From Gnetum montanum (taxonomy: Eukaryota; Streptophyta; Gnetopsida; Gnetales; Gnetaceae): a stretch of DNA of 64,000 nt. The position numbers and the translations under genes were made by a program. Below the pieces are notes generated by a model. That model did no database searches, had not been told where the DNA came from, and saw nothing but the letters and a program-made list of their open reading frames with translations. Below, in pieces: positions 11,046 through 21,942 of this stretch. The stretch is from positions 1,050,207 through 1,114,206 of the forward strand of contig MNCI01018059.1 of assembly GCA_015680685.1 (NCBI GenBank), given 5' to 3'. Numbering within the stretch: the first letter of the stretch is position 1; each line of letters opens with the position of its first letter.

Positions 11046-12385
11046 AAAGGGAACACCTTCTAGTCCAACTAAATATATGTCTCCAAATGACTGAAACCTT
11101 ATTATCATTAATGTTAAATGTACTAACCAGCAAAAACTCAAATCACTAAAGATGATAAATGGAAAACTTATGGTGCATAACTAAGGGAATGTGTGATCCA
11201 TTTTCTGAATGCTTGCCAATGAGTTTAATCATGGGGAAGATACCCCATCTTGAATTAAGAACTAATAAATGTATTTTCACTTTTTATTTTACCATTTTTT
11301 ATCATTTAACTATTTCTTCAAAATTTTTCAATTGTTAATATGTTTTTAATTTCTTGTTATTTTTCTTTTATTTATAATTTTCTCTTTTCTTAAGTCATTT
11401 TCTTCATGTTTTATGGATGTCTACTATGTTTTTGTTAATAATGATATTAACAATCATGATGTAGAAGTCAATGTTATGTATTGGATCTTTGTTCTATGCA
11501 ATCAAGCTAATTGGATAAATAATTATGTAATACAGTGAGACCATATCATCCATCCCTCTAGTTTCTCTAAATAATAGGTCTTTATCATGAAAGCAATATG
11601 GTTCTTCTAACATGAAACTAAAATCAACTAATGATCATTGTGCCTTGAAGAAAAGGAAAAAGATCAAGTGGGAATGGAAAAGGGTGTGGCATTAAGGGGA
11701 TTTGTTGGGTTCTCTTCTTAACTTCATTCTTGAGATCTATGACTCCTCATGGAACATATCATCACTCCTACTATTGATCATAAAGGAAGCATGTCCTTGT
11801 AAGGTGTGGTTCTTAGAGAGAGAGAGAGAGAGAGAAGAGAAGAGAAGAGAAGAGAAGAGAAGAGAAGAATAAGAATAAAGAGAGAAAATAAAACAAACAC
11901 ATAAATTGAAAATTCAAAGCACACCTCTCTAAAGAATTCTTGGGATTCAAGCATTGGTTATAGGGCTATAAAAACATGTTAGCCATGCTTGCATGCACCA
12001 ATCTAACTAAGATCCAAAATTCTTCCCCAATAATCTCTAAAACTACTTCCTTCTTCTCTGTTCTTCTTTATTTGATGTGATGCTTTTTCTTTGTAGTTGA
12101 TGTGGATTTGGGATGATAGACAAGAAGTGGCACATCAATGCGAGGTCACTATTAATGATATGGACTTGGTCTAAAACATGGATGGATAGGTATAATGGTC
12201 ATCTTAATCAAAATTGACATAAGAGCCTATTACAAACATGGTTTGGTATGTCACGTCTCAATCTCTGCAATCCCTTCTCATTCCATTATTCACCTCATTA
12301 TTACATGCAAATATGATCCTAATGGTTTTGTATAGTATAGTGTAGGATCCTAACCAAGGTGATTGTGTGTTGTTTGGAACAAAGG
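11046..12385 (+). other. Non-coding 3' spacer of element C
   Basis: No gene. It contains the ATGGGGAAGATACCCCAT hairpin (about 11231-11248), then a T-rich tract to about 11420 and a GA-rich microsatellite at 11815. Layout matches the spacers of A, B and F, in the opposite orientation. Confidence 0.5.
11815..11877. repeat. Microsatellite (AG)n then (AGAAG)n
   Basis: A run of AG dinucleotides passes into about six AGAAG/AAGAG pentamers and then AATAAG. Simple replication-slippage repeat within the spacer of C. Confidence 0.95.
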
Positions 12386-13178
12386 TGATGAGTAGTGAGT
12401 ACACCTTATGCCCAACCATACGAATCACTAAAGTTCACTATGCGATCTGGTCAAATTTTGTAAACTTTAGCTCTCTTAGTACACTAGTTTCTAGGATATG
12501 AATCTAACCTTTGCAATCATTGTCTTCTTAGTTTCACTTGTGAAATGCAAGTATATGGCTAAGTGTAATTAACACATATGATTTTTATCATTTTATCTTT
12601 TCTAAATTAAGTCACCTGAGAACAAGAATAAAGTAATTGAATGCTCAATTAATCTAATAACTAGCTAATATTTAACTAATCCTAACATAATCATTTGTTC
12701 CAACTTTCCATACACATCCTAAACACGTTATAATGCCACTAGGTTACCAAGCATTAAGCACTACTAGGATTACCAAGTGTTAAACGTATGCTTGAAGTAG
12801 TTGTACTTATGTTTGCTATGTAATCAATATTAATTAGTTACTTAGAAACATTAAAGTAAATTGCATGAATATTAAATGCATAAAGAAAACATTAATCTAT
12901 TCCAAGTGTTGCAAGGTTTTATTAGAAAAGCTCGTCTTTATTGTTGTTTCCACTCAAGTGCTTAACTACATTAGTGCTTGAATAAAGATCTGTACACTTC
13001 CTTGACTTCTATTGTGGGAATTCATAAAATATTCTAACTTTTAGAGGAAAAAATTGCAAGATCTTTGCTACAACTATGAAAAGGTTGCCATAAATGCAGT
13101 GGGTAGGTGCACATTTATATGCGAATACAAGGTGCCACATTAACAAGTGCACATCAACATTCAAACCCTATGTCGACG
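12386..13178 (-). repeat. 3' LTR of element A, U3 end truncated
   Basis: Aligns with the 5' LTR of A from TGATGAGTAGTGAG through to GTCGACATAGG (reverse strand). Beyond about 13178 the sequence is ORF3 coding, so roughly the first 69 bp of U3, the polypurine tract and the ORF3 end were lost in one deletion. Confidence 0.75.
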
Positions 13179-16100
13179 AAATGGGAATAGCTCCTTCACA
13201 TTAACAAACTAGGTAGCAACCTCTTTACGTTTGATGTTGAACACCCTAAGTGCAATCTAAAGATCCTAATAATCATTCATTCTCTTAGCCACATTCTCAG
13301 CAATTGATCTCTAATCAATGAACTTAGCCTTGAGAACCTCAAGTTCCACATTTACAATCTCAAGCTTATGCTTGGTCTCTTTATGGTGCTTGAACTATGC
13401 CTTGTACAATAAGTACAAGTTGGCCACCTTCTTCTCCAATTCTGACTATAGCCTTCTGGCAGTTAGCATCACCAAGTTTGCATATTAGAGGTTGGAAAAC
13501 TCTATATACTCAGTCATTTCCTCAATCTGTAGGTCCTTCATGTGAATTTTAGCCTTGTTGTATGTATTTAATCCATCAAAGATTAGTTGCTAGACATCGC
13601 CTCCCTATTGGAGCTGTTGGAGGGCCTCATTTACTATTTTCTTCATCAATTGAATGTGCTTCTCATTGATTTCTTTCTACAATTCCACCTAGTCTTTGTA
13701 ATGATTTTTCACCATTTCAAACTTAAGGGCCTCATTTTTCTAGGCAGCAATCTCGATTGCAAATTTTTGACACCAGGCATAGACTTCCTTTATTGAAACA
13801 TTTATGTTCTTTTTTGTCAACCTTCTCAACTTAGTGTTTACCCTAGCTATCTTCTCTTGTTGTTGATGGATAAATTTGTACATTTGTTATTTCTATGCAT
13901 CAACATTTTGTAGGCAATTATTTTCTTCGATCATGGCTTCATTCTCCCAACAAGTCTGGACCAAGTCCTTTTAGATGTTGTATGTTGTGGCATACTCCAA
14001 GGACTATTCAAAGACTATTAACTTCTTGGCATACTCAGCCTCTTTGAGTTTGGCCTAAAGTTGTTGAAAAGCTTCAGCCCATGTGATTACTTGGTTGAGT
14101 AGCATAGGATTAGTGAGGTGGGCTCTTAGTTCAGAAACTCCCACAGCCAAGCATTAGTTCTTAACTCAGGTTATTTTATGTTACACCTCCATGATGATGC
14201 ATTTGCCCCTTACCTTGAGTAGCTCTAACTAGGTTGTAGTGATGGTATTTGGAAGGTTAAAGACATGTAGAATCAATTTTCTGGTTCCCACCAGTTGGTC
14301 CAACAATTACTAATGTTGGGCTATGCTCAATCTTATGTTGATAGTTTCTGCAAACATTTACACATCTCTAAGTGCACAAACATCTAGTACAGACACTGTG
14401 AAACACCACAAAAATTTTTGAGTTTAGCATTTGTCTGACAAGAAGCAGATCCCCGTGACCCACAAACGACTTTGGTACATTTGAAGTCACACAGGGCAAT
14501 TTTGAGAATCGAAACACCTGTTTTAAACTAAGTGTTGCACCGACGTCTACGCCCGACACTCAACATACACGCCTCACACGCACGCTCAGCAGGTGCAACA
14601 GGAGCAAGAATTGAAGCAAGTCGACGCCCAACATCCATCAGCGTACACGCCCCAACGTATACGCCAGCATCCTTCCAAGTCCACGCCCAGCGTATACGCC
14701 CGGTGTATACGCCGGCCTGTTGTAGTGTATACGCCCAGCGTATACCATGTTTCTAAATTGTAAACGCCCAGTCTATACGCCACGTGTTTCCCAGTCCGAT
14801 TTTCCCGGTAACCCTACCCCTATAAATAGCCCAGTTTTCCGTAAATTCGAGGTCGGCAAAAATTTACGGGAGCAGACCCAGAGCAATTACGCTGCAAACA
14901 AGAGCCCAGAAACCCCTTTACGCTTACGCTTACGCTGGAAGTTCTGTACGCCGAGCACAATCCGCGCTCTGCCTACCGTGCCAACCAGCTGCATCCCTGC
15001 AACCACCAATGTTTTACGTCCGCCTTGTGTCCCTAAACGACTGCGTTAGACCGGTGCACAACATTTTGACTCTATAATCCACTGTTTACATTTGTTGCAA
15101 GTTCTTTTACAGTTTTACATTAATTTGGCCCATGCTTTGTTTACGCCTGTTTACGTTCATGCTCCGTTTGCGTCCGTATACGCCCGCACTGCTTACGCTG
15201 TTTACATTTGCTTACGCTCTTTACACTTGTTTACGCTGTTCACGCTGTTCATGCCTGTATACGCTTATGCTGGACCTAATTTTGTTTACGTTGTTTACGC
15301 CCGACCCTGTTTATGCCCCTTTACGCTTACGCTCTATCTGCGTCTGTTTCACTGTTTACGCTCCGTTTACACATAACCTAGCGTATAACACTTCCGTGGC
15401 GCTCGGGGAAATCCTTGTCTGATCCGCGTGCGGACCACCCAAGGTACCCTACCTTCGTGCATTCCAGCACGCCCTCAGGCGAAGGTGGGGTCATCTGTGC
15501 TCGTCCTGCGATCCCGCGGTCTCTGTTTTCCCTTCCAGCCGGGGACCGACGATTTTGGGCGGTACACACTGTAGGTGCGTTAAGTGCTTCAGTCACTTTA
15601 TTAGCAACCACTTCAACCATTTTCTCCTACCCATGGTGCTACATCACTAGGATAGTTGCCCCTTCACCCTCCTCTAAATGCACTGAAAAGATAGCAACAT
15701 CCCTATAGATGTCTGGGAATTGCTGCTACTATGAGAGGGACATCATTACCTCTCAGGTGCTTACCTTACATGCACCTACAATCATTAGGCTAAGAGAATT
15801 GGCATTCCACCCTCAATCTAGCTTATGGTTAGAGCCACTTCTTTAAAATGGCTCATGGCTACCTTGTACACAGATGGGTTACCACGACTCATTCCTACTT
15901 GCTATTGCTACTATTGCAAGAGCTACTCTCAGAGTTTGTACATGCATTCAATGACAACGCAAGTCTCTGATGTTGTCTCATGAGTGGGTGGTGGAGGTGG
16001 TGGTTACTACTCCTCTTCCTAGATTACTTTGGCAAGCAACTTGTCCTTCATCATTTTTGTCCAAGATGCAATTAAAGTGCATCGGACGGTGTTCTTCATG

Positions 16101-16975
16101 TAGAAAGCTATGCCTCCCCTATTGCATAATTTTCTGATGAGGCATGAAAAGGGGAGTTCCTTTCCTCCATGTTTATTCTCCTTAAAGTGCTTCTCTATCT
16201 CAAGATAGATTAGCTGTGGAAGATTAACAGGGAATCTTTTGCTTAGAGCAGCACACACCTGGGCGAAGAGGGTTGTGATCTTACTAGGCCTCACCATTGG
16301 ATTGAGGTGAAAGGTTATAATTTTAAAGTATGCATGTTCTACCATGATAAGCACACCAAACTCCTTGTCGTTCACTCCATAGCACCATTGCATCTATTCT
16401 TTCTTGACATGTGGACCTACCTACATTGGAATTTCTACAAGAATGGCCCCAATTTCAAGTAACTCAAAGGCCTCAGAGATTGCTTTCACCAAGTAAGACA
16501 TAGATATGTCCTTGATTTTGACCATGGAACTAGCCTACCTATTTTTCCAGAAAATGTACATCTCTCCCATGTACCACTCCTCGTCAGAAGTGATGATGGG
16601 CCACATGGGAGAGCTTTGCAGTTCAGTCTTGAATTCTAGAGGAGTGAACTCCAAGAAGGGTCCAAAGTTCATCTCATGAAGCATAAGTTTCTGAACCTCC
16701 TTGGATGTGATTTATTTGAGGCAGGAATTTGTCAAGGTGACCTCAAGGTTTGATCTTGGCCCTAGTGCCTCATCACAGTGTGATTGTTCTATATCGGCTA
16801 CTTCTTTGGGAATTTGTCTCATAGATTCTACTTCAGGCTCCTCCCAAAGAGGTCCCATTGCGTGCATTTCTGCTACCTACTCCTAGGGCTTTTCTTGGCC
16901 CCTCCTCATTCTTAGCTATTTGTCCCTTAGTTTAGATGGTCCTCCCTCCTACAACTACTTTCCTTTTGGTACCAT
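13179..16975 (-). pseudogene. ORF3 of element A, split by a family-2 solo LTR
   Basis: Starts at ATG 16975 (MVPKGK, compare MVSKPG in F). The frame stays in register at least to 16019, with an open block of 124 residues (16393-16019) containing LFAQVCAALSKRF, VNLPQLIYLEIEKHF and LPFSCLIRKLC. This faintly recalls the plant transposon-protein domain that follows pol in some Athila-like elements. A frameshift lies between about 16019 and 15700. The block FSVHLEEGEGA near 15690 aligns with P. After the solo LTR insertion, the rest (14393 to 13179) is Glu/Lys/Gln-rich coiled-coil sequence with TAG stops and ends abruptly at VNVKELFP, where P continues for about 70 more codons. Intact length would be near 900 residues. 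Role unknown. Confidence 0.65.
14399..15566 (+). repeat. Family-2 solo LTR inside ORF3 of A
   Basis: Runs TGAAACACC ... GGCGGTACA and is flanked by perfect 5-bp duplications CACTG (14394-14398 and 15567-15571). A TATA box TATAAATAGCCCAG lies near 14820. From 14540 to about 14780 it is full of TATACGCC words, and from 14920 to 15400 of TTTACGCT words. It is far richer in CpG than its surroundings. No internal domain remains, so the element class is unknown. Strand is chosen from the TATA box. Confidence 0.88.
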
Positions 16976-17265
16976 ATGTGGTCATAACATAACCAAGGAT
17001 TACCATGTGATATGTAACTTATAACATTTACGTCCCTTATCTCATTGGGTAGTTACACTTTGCCTAAGTTATGACCATGGCGGATTGATTATTTTAATAC
17101 TATTTAATTTATAAGGTCACTAAAGTTTGTTTGAAGAGTTTAACATTCATAAATTAATGTTTTTAATGTTTTTCTATTAGTTAAACCCTTTTGGGAGTTC
17201 AAAAAATTTTGAAAATGTTTTCATTAAAGACTTAAGGTTTGTGGCCCCCACAATGAAGAGCTTAC

Positions 17266-17420
17266 CTCCAGTAGATGCAAGATTGAAAAACGGGATTAAT
17301 CAAACAAACGGTTTGGAAATTATGGCTCTTGGAAGCTTCTAGGCTCTAAAAAATTTAAAAAATTTCCCCTCATTTGAGCACAAATGTGAAAAAATGTGGT
17401 GTGGCTATGTATTTATAGAG
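17266..17420 (-). promoter_or_regulatory. Putative internal promoter and leader exon for ORF3 of element A
   Basis: Minus strand: CTCTATAAATAC at 17420-17409 is a good TATA box, preceded by U3-like ATCGATGG/GATGGAACC words (17430-17500). The leader ends in TGGAG|GTAAG, a good splice donor with the intron beginning at 17265, about 290 bases before the ORF3 ATG at 16975. Element F has a TATATATA and a similar GGGGAATTTTTT leader at the same place. Inferred from motif and position only. Confidence 0.45.
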
Positions 17421-19440
17421 TTTTTATGCTGCTTTGATGGGTTCCATCAACGAGGTCTCATCTACATGTTTGCTCCATCGATGGGATCCCATTGAGAGAG
17501 CCTATAGAGAAAATTTTTTCACTTTGAAAAATTCAAAAATAGAAGTAGTTTAAGCATGAAGTTGGAATCATCAAAGAGCCAAAAAAGCTGTGAACGTGAT
17601 GAAACAGTGGTAGAGGGATTGAATATGCACAAAAAGAAGTTTTTAGGTGGAGAATGAATTTTTAAGGAGAAGTGCCACTAAGGAGCACATAGCTGGATGC
17701 AATCAATGAGAAATATGAAAATATTCGATTGAGAAAATGCCTAAGGATAAGAAACTTAACTAGCCAAACCAAGAGAAATGTAAGTGGGTCCTTCCCATAG
17801 CAAGCTCATGTCCTTTTTGCCATTACATATCCTCAAACCAAGGAGTCTATGGGCCTCATAATTGATTAATGATTATGGAAATTTAAGGACCTAATCCAGA
17901 AAGAATATACCTAAGAATTTCAACACATCTAACTAATACCTTGAACAAGACATGGAAAACTGACAATGCTGTGAATGATGGAGATCATTTGTGGATGAGA
18001 GAGAGAGAGAGAGAGAGAGAGAGGAATTGAGTTCCAGATCATGGTCACATGAAGTCCATCCTTAGTCCAGATTAAAACCAACCTCTTCTAGTGACTTCAC
18101 ATCAATACTCTAAGACCAATCCACCTCCTCAAGACTCAAGAATTCTCCCACATAACAATTACCATTCCTAAAAGAGAAGAAAAGAGAAGCAAAAAATGAG
18201 AAAGTGCCTTAGTTAGAGGGGACCTTCACGCATGGGCAACATGTCTTTCTAGTCCGAAAATCAATGCTTATAGCCAGTTTTGTTTTCTAAGGGATGTGCT
18301 TTGAATTTCCATAGTTTTTTTTTTTTTTTTTTGAGTTTTATGTTTTTATATGGATTTTTGGATGGAAACCACACTATGCGAAGACTTTAACTTCCTATTA
18401 TTAGTCGACCCTAGAACAATAAGAAATCCATGAAAATACTCATACACTTAAGAGGATAGAAAAGTATTGAGAACATCAAATCCCCACAAAGTCACACCCT
18501 TGTCAATCTATTTTAATCCTTCCCAAGTTTGGAAACTACCAAGGTTAGAAGCTCATTAAAGTTCTTATTAAGAAAGGGACCTCATATTTCCAAAACAAGA
18601 AACACCATAGAGTTTTTTAAATGAGTGGATGACATGGACTCACTACCTATTCCATGAAAAGGAAACCATGTCTTAGTTATTCATATCAAAATTCAAAGAG
18701 AGAATCCATACATTCGTAATCAAAAACATTAAGTACAAACCATCATCAATAGCAGCAACAACAACACTGTGTCCTATTGGAAATAAAGGAAAAGAAAATA
18801 ATCATAAGAAAACGTAAGAAAAACAAAACCAACATAAAGTAAAATATAAAAGAAATTATAAAATATTCAAAAAAGATAAAATGTACTAAAGATGATGTAA
18901 AATTAAAAAATGTGAAAAATAAGAAAAATGTAAAAATTGAGGAGCCACCTTAAATGATTAGCATGGATTGCCATCTCCCCCACAACTAAGTTGGTAGGAG
19001 GAGATTCAAAATATTGAGTGTGTTTGTCCATCTAATGAGGTGCTATAGTTATTAGCTTTTTGAGCTCATGGAAAGATTTGACTTATTGTGTGTTGACCAG
19101 CAATTTCTTGTTTGACTTTTAGGTTTGTAGATCAACATGGCCTTGAAAGGAAAGGTTTTATAAATGATATAAGGCCCTTTCCACAATGTTTGGAACTTAG
19201 TTATGGCACATGTGTAGGGTTCCAATAAAGGGCCTTATCTCCTAATCAAAATTTTACCTTCCTTATTTTGAGGTCATGGAATTACTTGTTGAATGCTTTA
19301 TGGACTTTATTCAAGAATAGGGCCATCAATTGATTCTTATCTAGAACATTAAGTTTGATTAGTCTCTATTTCTATATTAGACTAAGGTTAAGGTAAAGAT
19401 CACAAGCTATTGAAAGTGTACAAAGCTCTAATTGAATAGG
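17421..19440 (-). other. Non-coding spacer of A between integrase and ORF3
   Basis: No gene seen. It holds a (GA)n run (17998-18023), a T17 run near 18315, the block GACATGTTGCCCATGCGTGAAGGTC (reverse strand, about 18217-18253) shared with B and F, an A-rich stretch (18770-18950) and the purine motif TTAGTTGTGGGGGAGATGGC (reverse strand, about 18970-18991). Confidence 0.55.
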
Positions 19441-20230
19441 AAGAGTTGGCAATTTTCAATACACCAGCTCATAGGGAAAATAGCCTAAAGAGAGTTTCCA
19501 TGTTGAGAGGTAGGTCCAAAGGGTATCATTAAGTTTCATGCACTAATATCTCCTATATTTGTTAATTATTCTAGTTAAGATCTTAGTGATCTCCCTATTT
19601 GTAATCTCAGCTTGACCATTGGCTTGGGGATGGTAAGGTGTTATTAATTTATGTTCTAACCCCAAGCATTGCAAGACCTTTCAAAAGGTGGTGCTTGTAA
19701 AATGAGTACCATTGTCAAAGATTAGTGCACGTGGCACCCCAAACCTATTTACAACATTTTGTTGTACAAACTGAGTAGTTGTAAAGGATGTGCAGTTGGT
19801 AATAGTTGTTGCTTCTATCCATTTCGTACAATAGTCAACATCAACTATAATGTATGCCTTTTCATTTAACATGAGTGTGATGGGACCCATGAAGTCAATG
19901 TCCTAGATGTTAAAGGGTTCCAATGGTTGGATCCATTACTTAGGACCCTCCATACAAGTAGTCATCCCACTATCATGTTGGCAACATTTATAAGAACAGA
20001 TGAATTAGTAAGCATCCCTGAAGAGTATTGGCCAATAATACCTTACCATTAGGATCTTAACGATCATCCATCTCTTAGCATAGTGGCCCCCATAAGGTCT
20101 CTCATGAGCATCTTGGAGAACATGCAATTGATCAACATCAGGAACACACCAACAAACCAAGCCATCAACACATACCTTGTAAGGTTGTCCATTGATCTTC
20201 ATGAATCATTTCACCTAATGAAGAACATGT
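19440..20230 (-). pseudogene. Integrase of element A
   Basis: The core reads YIIVDVDYCTKWIEA (first catalytic Asp), IFDNGTHFTS (second Asp) and HPQANGQAEITNREI (catalytic Glu), so the DDE triad can still be read, though a TGA interrupts it after FTSTTF near 19681. The upstream zinc-binding region lies around 20000-20200. Integrase joins the cDNA copy to host DNA in the nucleus. In Ty3/gypsy order it follows RNase H, as here. Confidence 0.78.
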
Positions 20231-20429
20231 TGTTTCTTCCTACTATTAAGCTCTTATGACATCTCCTAAGTGAGAATGTAGGTGAGGATGTCATCATAGC
20301 AGTTAGCTTCATTGGGTACTTGTTCATTTATAGCACTAGCAAATAAAAGTTCATCAGGAAATTGATCCAAAAAGTGGGCTCTCCTCCTTCTTGTCCCATC
20401 TCAACCAAGACAAGTGATCAACAATCACA

Positions 20430-20760
20430 TTCTTAGCTCCCTTTTGATCTACTATTGTGAGATCGAATTCTTGCAAGATCACTAGCCACTATATGACATG
20501 GGCTCACCATTGATTTGTTCATAAGGAAGTGGATTACACTATGGTCTATGTGCATGAACATCTTGTACGTAAGCACATAATGCCTAAATTTCTCCAAGGC
20601 ATACACCACTACCATCAATTCTTTCTCTATTGTGGTATAGTTCAGCTATGCACCCATAATTCTTCAGCTCATGTAGTGGATGTAGTAAGGTTGTTTTTTA
20701 TCATCCAACTACATGAGCATGGCTCCCAAGGCATAATTTAATGCATCTGTCGTAATGTAA
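20430..20760 (-). pseudogene. RNase H of element A
   Basis: Fragments LNYTTIEKELMVVVYALEKF and FMHIDHSVIHFLMNKSMVSP are typical of gypsy RNase H, which removes the RNA template during reverse transcription. Stops and a frame change follow near 20450. It lies directly after RT and before integrase. Confidence 0.75.
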
Positions 20761-20799
20761 AATGATATGGACCAATGAGGTGCTCATAGAATTAATGTT

Positions 20800-21937
20800 T
20801 CTATAAGCTTCTACTTGAGTTTCTAGAATGCATTCTTGCATCCCTTAGTTCAAAAAAATAGAACATCTTTCTTTGTCAACTCCACCAATAGTTTAAACAT
20901 CTTAGAGGAATTCTCTATGAATCACTAGTAGTAGCCAGGGTAACCAAGGAATGACTAGATATCTCTGATAGTTTCCAATTGGTGAGTAATTCCTTGGATG
21001 ATCCTTACTTTCTCAAGGTCCATCTCAATCCTTGCTTCTAACATTCTATGTCCTAAGACAATGCCCTCCTAGACCATCAGATGGTTCTTTTGCAAATTGA
21101 GCTAAAGGTTGGTCTCCACACAGCTTTTTAGTACTCATTCAAGGTAGTTAAGGGCTTGCTTGAATGTAGCATCATAGGTGGAGAAGTCATCCATGAGGAC
21201 TTCCACCCTACTACGAATCTACTATTGAATGATGCTCAAGATAAGGTGTTGAAAGATTGTAAGGGCATTACATAGGCCAAAGAGCATCTTTTTGTATGCA
21301 AAAGTCCCCCAAGAACTTGTGAATGTGGTTTTGGCCTAATCCTCAGGCGCAATCTAGATTTAGTTATAACCACTATAATCATCTATAAAGCTATAGTAGT
21401 AATGCCTAAAGATGGTGTCCAACACCTGGTCCACAAATGAAAATAGGAAATGGTCTTTGCACGTCATCATGTTAAAATAGCATGAAGTCAATACAAATCC
21501 TCCAATTGCCCTTTGACACTATTATAAGTAGGCTAACCCACTCGCTATCTACAATAGGATATATGATCCCCACCTTGAGGAGTTATTCAATTTTCTCCTT
21601 AACAATCTACTTCAGTTTGGGGTTAAATCGCCACTGTGATTGCCTCTTTGGCTTGATGGAAGGATCTATATAGGTGTGGTGCTAGCATATCCTAGGATAA
21701 ATCCTAATGAGTTCAGGACATGACCAAGCAAAGGTTGTTGATCATTTTTTGACCACTTTCAACAACTTCTCTTTTTGTTCAAGAGCAAGGTTGGCATTTA
21801 TTATCACTAGCTTTCCATTTTTCAAAAAAGCATATTCCATGTCGATAGGTAGAGTTTCAACTCTAGGGGCTTCTGTTTGAAACTTTTAGGGATTTTCAAT
21901 TTTTTCCAATTTGTGTCATCAAGTTCATCATCAAAGA
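20800..21937 (-). pseudogene. Reverse transcriptase of element A (C-terminal and central part)
   Basis: Recognisable blocks: IIYPIVDSEWVS (about 21570-21540) and the catalytic MDDFSTYDATF (about 21200-21165), the plant gypsy form of the YXDD box; then EGIVLGH (about 21070). Numerous TAG/TAA stops. The linker to protease lies across the nested element F at 28756-29080, showing that F landed between protease and RT. Confidence 0.8.
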
Positions 21938-21942
21938 GTTCG
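21938..21942. repeat. Target-site duplication of element F, left copy (gttcg)
   Basis: Pairs with gttgg at 28751-28755, one mismatch. Element B reads aaagagttgg at the same place in its own pol, so the right-hand copy is the original sequence. Confidence 0.8.

Noticed and set aside
14532-15422. Overlapping open frames rich in YTPA or LRLFT repeats
   Set aside because: These are translations of TATACGCC and TTTACGCT words in a family-2 solo LTR with a clear TSD, not a repeat protein.
15378-15620. Minus-strand open frame of 80 residues
   Set aside because: It crosses the TSD: its start is ORF3 of A (VEVVANKVTEALNAPT) and the rest is LTR sequence.
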